DNA of 64,000 nucleotides from contig DDFF01000001.1 of the NCBI GenBank assembly GCA_002337045.1, forward strand, positions 1 to 64,000, read 5' to 3'. This DNA is from Bacteroidetes bacterium UBA1935 (GTDB taxonomy: Bacteria; Bacteroidota; Bacteroidia; Chitinophagales; Chitinophagaceae). The notes below the pieces were generated by a model. The model ran no database searches. It was not told the origin of the DNA and saw only the letters and a list, made by a program, of their open reading frames with translations. This document shows, one piece after another, positions 33,127 through 43,097 of the stretch. Position numbers and translations under genes: made by a program. Numbering within the stretch: the first letter of the stretch is position 1; the number at the start of each line of letters is the position of its first letter.

Positions 33127-33513
33127 ATGACAACAGAAGAACGTATAGCAGCATCGGAAACACGGATATTCAAAGCCGTATTTCCTAATACCGTGAACCA
33201 CTATGACACCCTGTTTGGCGGCACCGCAATGCAGCTGATGGACGAAGTGGCATTCATCACCGCTACCCGCTTCAGCCGCAAGCGCATGGTTACAGTTTCG
33301 TCAGACAAGATAGACTTTACCAAACCCATACCCGCAGGCACTATTATAGAGCTGATAGGCAGGGTAACCAAAATAGGCAACACCAGCCTGAAAGTATCCG
33401 TAGAGATAGTAATAGAAGAGATGTATTCTTTCCAAAGACAGACAGCTATCACAGGTACATTCACCTTTGTAGCTATAGGTGCAGACAAGCAGCCGATTAC
33501 CATAATTGACTAA
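33127..33513 (+). CDS. Acyl-CoA thioesterase, hotdog fold (YciA-like)
   Basis: The 128-residue protein has the YciA/ACOT hotdog signature FPNTVNHYDTLFGG and MQLMDEVAFITATRFS, with the catalytic Asp in DEVA. It then has SSDKIDFTKPIPAGTIIELIGRV. It hydrolyses acyl-CoA to free acid and CoA in the cytosol; the chain length is unknown. It lies 16 bp after nrdA and probably rides on the same message, though the functional link is not obvious. Confidence 0.9.
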   Translation: MTTEERIAASETRIFKAVFPNTVNHYDTLFGGTAMQLMDEVAFITATRFSRKRMVTVSSDKIDFTKPIPAGTIIELIGRVTKIGNTSLKVSVEIVIEEMYSFQRQTAITGTFTFVAIGADKQPITIID

Positions 33514-33610
33514 GCATTAACTGACTAAAGCCCATTACATCCATACCCCAGCTGAGCAATGTATGAATTGCAGTCAGTAACATCATAAAGGGTGTATACA
33601 ATAAAACAAC

Positions 33611-33634
33611 AAAGCCCCTCATTTACGAGGGGCT
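33611..33634 (-). terminator. Terminator after rpoC
   Basis: Arms AAAGCCCCTC and GAGGGGCTCT pair around ATTTAC, followed on the minus strand by TTTGTTGTTTT. It lies about 30 bp after the rpoC stop codon and may serve the convergent thioesterase gene also. Confidence 0.85.
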
Positions 33635-33662
33635 CTGCTTATTATGTAAGATTAGCTTAAAA

Positions 33663-36600
33663 CTATTCTTCTTCGTCAAACTGCAGTACGTCGCGGTTTG
33701 CCATCAGCAGTTCAAACTCTTCTTTAGAACCTACTACGATGTCGTCGAAGTCGCGCATACCGGTACCTGCTGGTATCAGGTTACCTGTAATAACGTTTTC
33801 TTTCAGACCCATCAGGTTATCGCTCTTACCGTTGATAGCGGCTTGAGAAAGTACCTTGGTAGTTTCCTGGAATGAAGCTGCAGATATCCAGCTTTGTGTA
33901 CCCAGAGACGCTTTGGTGATACCTTGCAGCAGCGGTGCAGATGTAGCAGGTGCCGCATCGCGGTATTCTACTACTTTCTTATCATTGCGGCGCAGCATAC
34001 TGTTCTCTTCGCGTATTTCGCGCAGGGTCACAATCTGTCCCGGATGCAGTTTATCAGAATCGCCTGCTTCGGTAATAACTTTCTTGTCAAAGATCCAATC
34101 GTTCTCTTCCATGAAGTCGAATTTATCAACTGTATCATCTTCCAGGAATTTAGTATCACCCGGATCTACGATAGATACTTTACGCATCATCTGGCGTACT
34201 ATCACCTCAATGTGCTTATCGTTGATTTTCACACCTTGCAAACGATATACCTCTTGGATTTCGTTTACCAGATATTCCTGTACTGCAAACGGTCCTTTGA
34301 TAGACAGGATATCGCCAGGTGTTGTTGCACCGTCAGACAGTGATGTACCTGCTTTTACGAAGTCACCGTCCTGCACCATGATGTGGCGCGTCAGCGGTAC
34401 CAGGTATTTCTTCACCAGTCCTTCGCGAGATTCTACGATGATCTCACGGTTACCACGCTTCACATTACCGAATGCTACCACACCGTCTATCTCTGCTACG
34501 ATAGCAGGATTGCTCGGGTTACGTGCTTCAAACAGTTCCGTTACACGCGGCAGACCACCAGTGATATCTCGGCTACGGCCCATCACACGTGGTATCTTAA
34601 CGATAACCTGACCGCTGTTTACGCTGTCGCCATCTGCTACGATGATGTGAGAACCAACCGGAAGGTTGTATGATTTTACTTCCTTACCACCTTCTACAAT
34701 GATGGCAGGGATTTTTGTCTTGTCTTTAGTTTCGATAACCACTTTCTCGCGGTGACCTGTTTGTTCGTCGGCCTCTTCGCGGAATGTGATACCCTCGATA
34801 ACGTTTTCCAGTACGATTTTACCCGGAACTTCAGATACGATAACGGCGTTGAACGGATCCCATGTACAGATCACATCACCTTTCGCTATTTTCTGTCCGT
34901 TCTTCACTTTCAGGTGAGAACCGTAAGGAATGTTGTTAGTTATCATCAGGCGGTCGTTAGCTACGTCTACTATACGCACCTCGCCCGTACGGCCGATAAC
35001 CACATTAATAGTTTCGCCTTCGCCATCTACAAATGTTGTAGTACGCAGACCATCGAACTGGATAGTACCGTCGAACTTAGCCAGCAATTGAGATTCGATT
35101 GCAGAAGAGCCCGCAACACCACCCACGTGGAAGGTACGAAGTGTAAGCTGTGTACCCGGCTCACCGATAGACTGTGCAGCGATGATACCTACCGCATCAC
35201 CTTTCTGTGTCATGTAGCCAGTTGCAAGGTTTTTACCATAGCACTTAGAGCACACACCACGACGCGCCTCACATGTCAGCACCGAACGGATTTCAACTGT
35301 ATCGATAGCGCTTTCTTCGATGCGTTGTGCTACGTCCTGTGTGATTTCGCTACCGGCAGCTACCAGCAGTTCATCTGTCAGCGGATCGTAAACATCGTGG
35401 AGGGATGTACGGCCGAGGATACGGTCATACAATGGCTCTACTATTTCTTCATTGTCTTTCAGTGCAGATGTTGCAATACCACGCAGTGTACCACAGTCTT
35501 CTTCATTGATAACAACGTCTTGTGCAACGTCTACCAGACGGCGTGTCAGATAACCCGCATCAGCTGTCTTCAGGGCCGTATCGGCAAGACCTTTACGCGC
35601 ACCGTGGGTAGAGATGAAGTATTCTAATACCGACAGACCTGTTTTGAAGTTTGACAGAATCGGGTTTTCGATGATCTCTGAACCTGAAGAACCACTACGA
35701 CGTGGTTTAGCCATCAGACCCCTCAAACCTGCCAGCTGTTTAACCTGTTGTTTAGAACCACGCGCACCCGAATCAAGCATCATGTAAACAGAGTTGAAAC
35801 CTTGTTTATCACTCGCCATTTCGCGGATAAGTGTTTCTGTAACGTGGGTATCTACGCGAGACCAGATATCGATAATCTGGTTGTAACGTTCGTTGTTTGT
35901 AATCAGACCCATGTTGTAGTTTTCCCAAACTTCATCAACTTCCAACTGTGCGTTGTTGATAAGTTCTTCTTTAACATCAGGTACTGTAAGGTCATTGATG
36001 TTGAACGACAAACCACCACGGAAGGCAGTACGGAAACCAAGCGTTTTGATATCGTCAAGGAACTGAACTGTTTTAGGGATACCTGCGTTTTTCAGGATAT
36101 CACCAATGATTTCACGCAAAGACTTTTTAGTAAGCAGTGCGTTTACGAAACCACTTTCCTTAGGTACAAATTGGTTGAACATTACACGGCCTACCGTAGT
36201 TTCCAGCAGTTGTTTTTTCACACCGCCTTCTTTAGCAAGCACATCAACTTTTACTTTAATCCATGCGTGCAGGTCTACACGGCCTTCGTTATACGCAATG
36301 ATTACTTCTTCAGGGCTGTAGAATGCCATGCCTTCACCTTTTACAGGATCGTTTGGCAGGTTCTTTTTACCCTTGCTGATATAGTACAGACCAAGCACCA
36401 TGTCCTGAGAAGGCAGGGTAATCGGCGTACCGTTTTGCGGGTTCAGAATGTTGTGAGAAGCCAGCATCAGCAATTGAGCCTCGAGGATAGCCGCGCTGCT
36501 CAATGGTACGTGTACCGCCATCTGGTCACCATCGAAATCGGCGTTGAACGCAGAACACACGAGCGGGTGCAGTTGGATCGCTTTACCTTCAATCAGTTTT

Positions 36601-37988
36601 GGCTGGAATGCCTGGATAGACAGACGGTGAAGCGTTGGGGCACGGTTTAATAAGATCGGGTGACCTTTCAGTACGTTTTCAAGGATATCCCAAACAACAG
36701 ATTCTTTGCGCTCAACCAATTTCTTGGCGCTCTTCACTGTTTTTACGATACCTCTTTCAATCAGTTTGCGTATGATGAACGGCTTGAACAATTCAGCCGC
36801 CATGTCTTTAGGAAGACCACACTCGTGCAGCTTCATTTCAGGACCTACCACGATAACCGAACGACCTGAATAGTCAACACGTTTACCAAGCAAGTTCTGA
36901 CGGAAACGACCTTGTTTACCTTTCAGTACGTCTGAGAGTGATTTCAGTGCACGGCCACCTTCTGCTTTTACAGCGTTTGATTTACGGCTGTTATCGAACA
37001 GAGAGTCTACCGCTTCCTGCAACATACGTTTTTCGTTACGCAGGATCACTTCCGGTGCCTTAATTTCTATCAGGCGTTTCAGACGGTTGTTACGGATGAT
37101 AACACGGCGGTACAGATCGTTCAGATCTGATGATGCGAAACGGCCACCATCCAGTGGTACCAACGGACGCAGTTCTGGTGGAATAACAGGGATATACTGC
37201 ATTACAGTCCATTCCAGCCTGTTTTCTACACGTGTATTTGCATCACGGAATGCTTCAACAACGCTCAGGCGTTTCAGTGCCTCTTGCTTACGTTGCTGAG
37301 AAGTTTCGTTTGCGGCAGCGTTACGCAGGTCGTAAGACAATTGGTCAAGGTCTATACGGCTCAGCAGTGTGTGTACTGCCTCTGCGCCCATCTTAGCAAT
37401 AAACTTGTTCGGATCTTCATCCGGCAGGTATTGATTGTCTTTAGATACGCTGTCCAATATTTCCAGATACTCGTCTTCTGTCAGCAGTTGCAGGTACGTG
37501 TTCTCTGAATCTTTCAGGTTCAGTTTCTGACGTATCAGCTCTTCTGCTTCACCCGCTTGTACTACTACATAGCGTTCGTAGTAAACGATGCTTTCCAGTT
37601 TTTTAGAGCTTGAACCCAACAGATAACCTATCTTGTTAGGAAGGCTCTTGAAGTACCATATGTGTACGATAGGCACTACCAGTTTGATGTGGCCCAGACG
37701 TTCACGACGTACTTTCTTTTCAGTTACTTCAACACCACAACGGTCGCACACGATACCCTTATAACGGATACGCTTATACTTACCGCAATAGCATTCGTAA
37801 TCCTTTACCGGACCGAATATTTTTTCGCAGAACAAGCCATCACGTTCAGGCTTGTACGTACGATAGTTAATAGTTTCAGGCTTCAACACCTCGCCATACG
37901 AACGGTCAAGTATCGTATCAGGAGAAGCGAGACTGATGGTGATTTTGTCAAATCCCGCTTTTGGACGGTTATCCTTTTTAATAGCCAT
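33663..37988 (-). CDS. rpoC: RNA polymerase beta' subunit
   Basis: The 1441-residue protein has the Zn-binding N-terminus (CYCGKYKRIRYKGIVCDRCG), the clamp, the catalytic NADFDGDQMAVHVP triad of Asp and the SIGEPGTQLTLRTFHVGG trigger-loop region. The second Zn site (CEARRGVCSKCYG) and the C-terminal jaw are also seen. Together with RpoB it forms the active site of transcription. It follows rpoB by about 66 bp. The C-terminal extension ends in acidic residues (QFDEEE). Confidence 0.99.
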   Translation of the reverse strand: MAIKKDNRPKAGFDKITISLASPDTILDRSYGEVLKPETINYRTYKPERDGLFCEKIFGPVKDYECYCGKYKRIRYKGIVCDRCGVEVTEKKVRRERLGHIKLVVPIVHIWYFKSLPNKIGYLLGSSSKKLESIVYYERYVVVQAGEAEELIRQKLNLKDSENTYLQLLTEDEYLEILDSVSKDNQYLPDEDPNKFIAKMGAEAVHTLLSRIDLDQLSYDLRNAAANETSQQRKQEALKRLSVVEAFRDANTRVENRLEWTVMQYIPVIPPELRPLVPLDGGRFASSDLNDLYRRVIIRNNRLKRLIEIKAPEVILRNEKRMLQEAVDSLFDNSRKSNAVKAEGGRALKSLSDVLKGKQGRFRQNLLGKRVDYSGRSVIVVGPEMKLHECGLPKDMAAELFKPFIIRKLIERGIVKTVKSAKKLVERKESVVWDILENVLKGHPILLNRAPTLHRLSIQAFQPKLIEGKAIQLHPLVCSAFNADFDGDQMAVHVPLSSAAILEAQLLMLASHNILNPQNGTPITLPSQDMVLGLYYISKGKKNLPNDPVKGEGMAFYSPEEVIIAYNEGRVDLHAWIKVKVDVLAKEGGVKKQLLETTVGRVMFNQFVPKESGFVNALLTKKSLREIIGDILKNAGIPKTVQFLDDIKTLGFRTAFRGGLSFNINDLTVPDVKEELINNAQLEVDEVWENYNMGLITNNERYNQIIDIWSRVDTHVTETLIREMASDKQGFNSVYMMLDSGARGSKQQVKQLAGLRGLMAKPRRSGSSGSEIIENPILSNFKTGLSVLEYFISTHGARKGLADTALKTADAGYLTRRLVDVAQDVVINEEDCGTLRGIATSALKDNEEIVEPLYDRILGRTSLHDVYDPLTDELLVAAGSEITQDVAQRIEESAIDTVEIRSVLTCEARRGVCSKCYGKNLATGYMTQKGDAVGIIAAQSIGEPGTQLTLRTFHVGGVAGSSAIESQLLAKFDGTIQFDGLRTTTFVDGEGETINVVIGRTGEVRIVDVANDRLMITNNIPYGSHLKVKNGQKIAKGDVICTWDPFNAVIVSEVPGKIVLENVIEGITFREEADEQTGHREKVVIETKDKTKIPAIIVEGGKEVKSYNLPVGSHIIVADGDSVNSGQVIVKIPRVMGRSRDITGGLPRVTELFEARNPSNPAIVAEIDGVVAFGNVKRGNREIIVESREGLVKKYLVPLTRHIMVQDGDFVKAGTSLSDGATTPGDILSIKGPFAVQEYLVNEIQEVYRLQGVKINDKHIEVIVRQMMRKVSIVDPGDTKFLEDDTVDKFDFMEENDWIFDKKVITEAGDSDKLHPGQIVTLREIREENSMLRRNDKKVVEYRDAAPATSAPLLQGITKASLGTQSWISAASFQETTKVLSQAAINGKSDNLMGLKENVITGNLIPAGTGMRDFDDIVVGSKEEFELLMANRDVLQFDEEE

Positions 37989-38054
37989 ATTAAGAAAGAA
38001 GTATTTTTTTTAAAATTTTGTTGTTAATCCTTTGACGTCTTAATTCAAAGAAAA

Positions 38055-41000
38055 CTATTCAAATTTCAGTTCCAGACCCAGACCACGCAGTTCATTCACC
38101 AATACGTTGAATGATTCTGGTATGCCCGGTTTCGGTACGTTGTCACCTTTCACGATGGCTTCGTAAGTCTTAGCACGACCCATGATGTCATCCGATTTCA
38201 GTGTCAACAGCTCTTGCAGAATGTTGGCAGCACCATATGCTTCAAGTGCCCATACCTCCATCTCACCGAAACGCTGACCACCGAACTGTGCCTTACCACC
38301 CAATGGCTGTTGTGTGATGAGACTGTACGGCCCGATAGAACGAGCGTGCATCTTATCATCAACCATGTGGTGCAGTTTAATCATGTAGATGATACCAACA
38401 GTAGCCTTCTGATGGAAGCGCTCACCTGTTTCACCATCATACAGATATGTGTGGCCAAAGTTTGGCAAACCTGCTTCGTGAATCAGTTCATCGATTTCGC
38501 TTACAGCGGCACCGTCAAATATTGGCGTTGCAAATTTCACACCCAGTTTTTCACCTGCCCAGCCAAGGATAGTTTCGTAAATCTGTCCAAGGTTCATACG
38601 AGAAGGTACACCAAGCGGGTTCAGTACGATGTCTACAGGCGTACCATCTTCCAGGAACGGCATGTCTTCATCACGAACTATTTTGGCAACGATACCTTTG
38701 TTACCGTGGCGACCGGCCATCTTATCACCCACTTTCAGCTTACGCTTGCTAGCAAGGTATACTTTAGCCAGTTTCAATACGCCCGCAGGCAGTTCGTCAC
38801 CTATGCTCAGGTTGAACTTCTCGCGTTTGTAACGACCCAGTTCTTCGTTGAATTTGATATTGTAGTTGTGCAACAACAGGTTGATCAGATCATCCGTTGC
38901 TTTATCACCTGTCCAGTTCAGTGGGTTCACATTCTGGAAATCGATAGAGCCCAATGTTTTAGAATTGAACTTACCACCTTTGCTCAGAATCAGTTCGCCG
39001 AAGTTGTTCGTGATACCTGCAGAAGACTTGTCTTTCAACAATGTCATCAGCTTGTCCATCAACAGGTTCTTCAGGTCTTCGAGGTTCTTCTCGTGAACTT
39101 TTTCTATTTTTTCCAGTTGTGCTTTTTCACGAACTTTAGAATTCTTGTCCTTCTTAGCACGTTGGAACAGTTGCTTGTCGATAACGATACCTTCTGTACC
39201 ACTTGGTGCTTTCAATGATGCATCTTTAGCATCACCTGCTTTATCACCGAAGATAGCGCGCAACAGTTTTTCTTCAGGCGTAGGGTCAGTTTCACCTTTA
39301 GGTGTGATTTTACCTATCAGGATGTCGCCCTCACCTACGTGAGCACCTATGCGGATGATACCGTTTTCATCCAGGTCTTTAGTAGCTTCTTCAGATACGT
39401 TTGGTATATCCGGTGTCAGCTCTTCTTCACCCAGTTTAGTATCACGTACTTCCAGTTCATACTCATCAATGTGGATGGATGTGAACAGATCTTCGCGTAC
39501 TACTTTTTCGTTGATTACGATGGCATCCTCGAAGTTGTAACCTTTCCAAGGCATGAACGCAACTTTCAGGTTGCGGCCCAGTGCCAGTTCACCATCTTTA
39601 GTAGCGTAGCCTTCTGTCAGGAAGTCGCCTTCTTTCACCTTCTGCCCTACTTTTACGCTTGGCCTCAGTGTGATGCTGGTGCTTTGGTTGGTTTTCTTAT
39701 ACTTAGTAAGTGTATATACTTTCAAATCATCCTCGAACGATACCAAACGAGCGTTTTCGCTGCGGTCGTAACGTACATGGATTTGGTTAGCATCTACGTA
39801 TTCTACAACACCGGTACCTTCTGCATGTATTTGTATACGTGCATCGCGTGCAGCTTTAGCTTCCAGACCTGTACCTACGATAGGCACCTGCGGACGAATC
39901 AGCGGAACAGCCTGACGTTGCATGTTCGATCCCATCAGCGCACGGTTGGCATCATCATGCTCAAGGAACGGAATCAGTGACGCACTCAAACCAACAATCT
40001 GGTTAGGTGCCACGTCCATGTATTCTACTTCTTCGCGATCCAGGATCGGGAAGTCACCTGTCTGACGAGATTTGATTTTATCTTCTATAAAGTTGCCTTT
40101 ATCATCCAACGGGATGTTTGCCTGGGCAATTTTCGCTTCATCTTCTTCTTCCGCGCTCAGGTAGTGATGATGTTTCAGATCAACCTTACCTTCTTTTACC
40201 TTGCGGTATGGAGTTTCGATAAAGCCCATGTCATTGATCTTAGCGTGTACGCAAAGCGTAGAGATAAGACCGATGTTCGGACCTTCCGGCGTCTCGATAG
40301 TACACAGACGGCCATAGTGGCTATAGTGAACGTCACGAACCTCGAAGCCTGCACGCTCACGGCTAAGACCGCCGGGACCGAGGGCAGATATACGACGCTT
40401 GTGCGTGATCTCTGACAGCGGATTCGTTTGGTCAAGGAACTGAGACAGCTGCGATGTACCGAAGAATGAGTTGATAACTGAAGACAGTGTACGTGCGTTA
40501 ATCAGGTCGATTGGCGTAAACACCTCGTTATCACGAACGTTCATACGTTCGCGGATAGTACGAGCCATACGAGCCAGACCAACACCAAACTGTGCAAACA
40601 ACTGCTCGCCTACTGTACGTACACGACGGTTGCTCAAGTGGTCAATATCATCTATCTCTGCTTTACCGTTCGTCAGACGAACCAGATATTTAATGATAGA
40701 GATAATATCTTCCTTGCTCAATACTTTTGTATCAAGGTTGATATCCAGACCCAGTTTACGGTTGATTTTATAACGACCTACTTCACCCAGATCATAACGC
40801 TTGTCACTGAAGAACAATTTCTCAATGATACCACGTGCTGTTTCGTCATCCGGCGCATCAGAACCACGCAATTGGCGGTAGATGTGCTGAACGGCTTCCA
40901 GTTCAGAGTTTGAAGTATCTTTATTTAATGTATTGTAGATAATAGAGAAGTCACCGCTCACTTCTTCTTTCTGCAGGAATACGGTAGGGATACCCATTTC

Positions 41001-41867
41001 CTGAATCATAGCAGCGTTGTCTTCGTCCAGTACGTTATCACGATCCAGTACTACTTCGTTACGCTCAATAGTAACTACCTCACCTGTATCTTCATCTACG
41101 AAGTCTTCTGTCCATGTACGCAACACACGTGCAGCCAGACGGCGGCCTATGTGTGCTTCCAGTGTTTTCTTATCTGTTTTCACTTCGTCTGCCATACCAA
41201 ACAGTTCAAGGATGTCCTTATCTGTTTCGTAGCCAATAGCACGAAGCAATGTAGTTACAGGGAATTTTTTCTTACGGTCGATGTAAGCATACATTACATT
41301 GTTAATGTCTGTAGCAAACTCCATCCACGCACCTTTGAAAGGTATTACGCGTGCACTGTAGATTTTAGTACCATTAGGGTGAACACTCTGGCCGAAGAAT
41401 ACGCCCGGAGAACGGTGCAGCTGAGATACAACTACACGCTCAGCACCGTTGATAACGAAGGTACCGCGCGGAGTCATGTATGGGATATTACCCAAAAACA
41501 CGTCCTGAACGATAGTTTCAAAGTCAACGTGTTCTTCATCATTACAGCTCAGTTTCAATTTCGCTTTCAGCGGTACTGAATACGTGAGGCCGCGCTCCAT
41601 ACACTCTTCTATAGTGTAGCGTGGCGGGTCGATGAAGTAATCCAAAAACTCGAGAACGAAAATGTTGCGTGTATCCGTGATAGGAAAATTTTCCTGAAAC
41701 ACACGGAACAAGCCCTCATTATCACGCTTATCAGGCGTGGTTTCGAGCTGGAAGAAATCCTGGAACGATTGCAGCTGAATGCCCAGCAGATCAGGTGTTT
41801 CAGCAACATCATGAATCTTCGCGAAGTTAACGCGGCCGGATGCAGTTCGTTTTTGTGGTATAGCCAT
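38055..41867 (-). CDS. rpoB: RNA polymerase beta subunit
   Basis: The 1270-residue protein has the rifampicin-binding cluster LSQFLDQTNPLSEITHKRR then ISALGPGGLSRERAGFEVRD. The positions usually changed in resistant mutants (Gln, Asp, Ser, His, Arg, Ser) are all in the sensitive state. Further motifs are AFMPWKGYNFEDAIVINE, KMAGRHGNKGIV and the C-terminal GGKAQFGGQRFGEMEVWALEAYGA. No rplJ/rplL genes precede it, and it has its own promoter at 42008-42040. It is co-transcribed with rpoC. Confidence 0.99.
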   Translation of the reverse strand: MAIPQKRTASGRVNFAKIHDVAETPDLLGIQLQSFQDFFQLETTPDKRDNEGLFRVFQENFPITDTRNIFVLEFLDYFIDPPRYTIEECMERGLTYSVPLKAKLKLSCNDEEHVDFETIVQDVFLGNIPYMTPRGTFVINGAERVVVSQLHRSPGVFFGQSVHPNGTKIYSARVIPFKGAWMEFATDINNVMYAYIDRKKKFPVTTLLRAIGYETDKDILELFGMADEVKTDKKTLEAHIGRRLAARVLRTWTEDFVDEDTGEVVTIERNEVVLDRDNVLDEDNAAMIQEMGIPTVFLQKEEVSGDFSIIYNTLNKDTSNSELEAVQHIYRQLRGSDAPDDETARGIIEKLFFSDKRYDLGEVGRYKINRKLGLDINLDTKVLSKEDIISIIKYLVRLTNGKAEIDDIDHLSNRRVRTVGEQLFAQFGVGLARMARTIRERMNVRDNEVFTPIDLINARTLSSVINSFFGTSQLSQFLDQTNPLSEITHKRRISALGPGGLSRERAGFEVRDVHYSHYGRLCTIETPEGPNIGLISTLCVHAKINDMGFIETPYRKVKEGKVDLKHHHYLSAEEEDEAKIAQANIPLDDKGNFIEDKIKSRQTGDFPILDREEVEYMDVAPNQIVGLSASLIPFLEHDDANRALMGSNMQRQAVPLIRPQVPIVGTGLEAKAARDARIQIHAEGTGVVEYVDANQIHVRYDRSENARLVSFEDDLKVYTLTKYKKTNQSTSITLRPSVKVGQKVKEGDFLTEGYATKDGELALGRNLKVAFMPWKGYNFEDAIVINEKVVREDLFTSIHIDEYELEVRDTKLGEEELTPDIPNVSEEATKDLDENGIIRIGAHVGEGDILIGKITPKGETDPTPEEKLLRAIFGDKAGDAKDASLKAPSGTEGIVIDKQLFQRAKKDKNSKVREKAQLEKIEKVHEKNLEDLKNLLMDKLMTLLKDKSSAGITNNFGELILSKGGKFNSKTLGSIDFQNVNPLNWTGDKATDDLINLLLHNYNIKFNEELGRYKREKFNLSIGDELPAGVLKLAKVYLASKRKLKVGDKMAGRHGNKGIVAKIVRDEDMPFLEDGTPVDIVLNPLGVPSRMNLGQIYETILGWAGEKLGVKFATPIFDGAAVSEIDELIHEAGLPNFGHTYLYDGETGERFHQKATVGIIYMIKLHHMVDDKMHARSIGPYSLITQQPLGGKAQFGGQRFGEMEVWALEAYGAANILQELLTLKSDDIMGRAKTYEAIVKGDNVPKPGIPESFNVLVNELRGLGLELKFE

Positions 41868-42007
41868 AGTATGTTAAAAACTCCTTTTTTACAAAACAAA
41901 AATCCCCATACCGTATAGCGTTAGCTAACAGTACAGGTTCAAACTGTAACAATAAAATTGATCAATAAATAAGTGCACGTGCTTATCCCAACCAAAAATT
42001 GGGATTG

Positions 42008-42040
42008 CAAATATAGGAAAGAATAATTTTAATGAGCAAA
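42008..42040 (-). promoter_or_regulatory. Promoter of rpoBC
   Basis: On the minus strand TTTG (42037-42040), 21 bp and TATATTTG (42008-42015) match the Bacteroidota consensus. Transcription would start near 42001, giving a leader of about 130 nt. The leader opens with an inverted repeat (ATCCCAA/TTGGGAT, about 41985-42006) just after the start. It could act in leader control, but this is not shown. Confidence 0.75.
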
Positions 42041-42230
42041 AAATATTCCAAAAATGTGAAAATGGCGTTTTTTTTCTGAAAATGTGGAGAAAAATGAATT
42101 TCTGAACACCATATTCATATATAAAATTGTAATAATACCGCACTAATTTCTCTATTTACTAAGGAATATCCGTGCCAGCACGTAGTAAAATTACCCGTAA
42201 TATGGTATTACACAGGCGATACCCGAAAAT

Positions 42231-42238
42231 TACTTTTG
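42231..42238 (+). promoter_or_regulatory. Putative -7 element for the small lipoprotein
   Basis: TACTTTTG matches TAnnTTTG, 59 bp before the ATG. No clear -33 TTTG is seen. Confidence 0.4.
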
Positions 42239-42297
42239 TCTCAACAAATGAAACAAATCATTTGGATAAAATTCATAACACTCTAAAAGCAACAATT

Positions 42298-42507
42298 ATG
42301 AAAAAAATCGCCCCAATTGCAATCGCTGTTCTTGTAGTAGCAGGTATGACATCTTGCAAAAAAGACTACACTTGTACTTGTAAAGACAGTGCAGGTAAGC
42401 AAGTAGCAACTTACACTTATCCAAAGGTTAAGAAAAGCGATGCACAGTCTGCATGCGACACATGGAACAATGCATTGAAAGTATCAGGTGGCAGCTGCGG
42501 CCTGTAA
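42298..42507 (+). CDS. Small lipoprotein
   Basis: The start was set at MKKIAPIAIAVLVVAGMTSCKKDY, giving a 69-residue precursor with a signal peptide and a lipobox-type cysteine (MTSC, Cys20). The mature part of about 50 residues holds four more cysteines (TCTC, SACD and SCGL) which could form two disulfides. Such short Cys-containing lipoproteins are common in Chitinophagaceae; the function is unknown. A longer GTG-started frame would run upstream of the promoter and is rejected. Confidence 0.8.
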   Translation: MKKIAPIAIAVLVVAGMTSCKKDYTCTCKDSAGKQVATYTYPKVKKSDAQSACDTWNNALKVSGGSCGL

Positions 42508-42530
42508 TAATCATTAATTCTCTTTTATTA

Positions 42531-42558
42531 AGGCGCTCCTCGGGGCGCCTTTTGCTTT
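42531..42558 (+). terminator. Terminator after the small lipoprotein
   Basis: AGGCGC and GCGCCT pair around an 8-nt loop and are followed by TTTTGCTTTT, 24 bp after the stop codon. Confidence 0.85.
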
Positions 42559-42584
42559 TATATAATGTTATAGTCAGAAACTAT

Positions 42585-42616
42585 TTTGTTTAGTTAGATG
42601 TACGTACATATATTTG
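42585..42616 (+). promoter_or_regulatory. Promoter and palindromic operator of marR-yceI
   Basis: TTTG (42585-42588), 20 bp and TATATTTG (42609-42616) form a full promoter. A perfect 12-bp palindrome ATGTACGTACAT (42598-42609) sits between the boxes and touches the -7 element, the expected place for a MarR dimer. The start codon at 42621 is only 4 bp beyond the -7 box, so the message is probably leaderless. Confidence 0.8.
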
Positions 42617-42620
42617 CATT

Positions 42621-43076
42621 ATGAAACTTGAAGATGTATTAAAAACTAACAAGTTCAACGACGAGGTACACAAAGCGACGCTGAATATATTATACACATC
42701 CTACTGGATGCGCGATAATGTAAGCAGTACTATGAAGGAGATTGGCATCACCTCTGAACAATTCAATATCCTGAGAATACTGAAGGGCAAACACCCCGAA
42801 GCTATGTGTGTAAAGGATATAGCAAGTAGGATGATTGAAAAAAGCTCCAACGTGCCACGTATACTGGACAGATTGGTAGCCAAAGAGTTGGTAATGCGAA
42901 CCACTTCTAAAGAAGACAAGCGCGAAACCATTATTTCGCTAACCGATACAGGCATGAAAACGCTGCAAAGGGCAAATGAAGAACTGGCAGCCATCAACAA
43001 AAAGACGATAGGCATTAATAATGAGGAAGCCACAGTGCTGAACCAATTGCTTGAAAAACTTAGAAAAACTGATTAA
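42621..43076 (+). CDS. MarR-family repressor
   Basis: The 151-residue winged-helix regulator has an N-terminal dimer helix (FNDEVHKATLNILYTSYW) and GITSEQFNILRIL. The recognition helix region is IASRMIEKSSNVPRILDRLVAKELV, and the wing TTSKEDKRETIISLTDTG is followed by a C-terminal dimer helix. It probably represses its own operon through the palindrome at 42598-42609. The operon continues 21 bp on with a YceI protein, a pairing frequent in Bacteroidota. The ligand is unknown. Confidence 0.92.
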   Translation: MKLEDVLKTNKFNDEVHKATLNILYTSYWMRDNVSSTMKEIGITSEQFNILRILKGKHPEAMCVKDIASRMIEKSSNVPRILDRLVAKELVMRTTSKEDKRETIISLTDTGMKTLQRANEELAAINKKTIGINNEEATVLNQLLEKLRKTD

Positions 43077-43097
43077 AAACTATAAAACAATACAATT

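Noticed and set aside
33856..36650. Several long plus-strand open frames opposite rpoC
   Set aside because: They mirror the codon pattern of rpoC, lack start signals and have Cys/Tyr/His-rich, low-complexity-like translations.
38214..39980. Long plus-strand open frames opposite rpoB
   Set aside because: They are antisense shadows of rpoB with no promoter or family motif.
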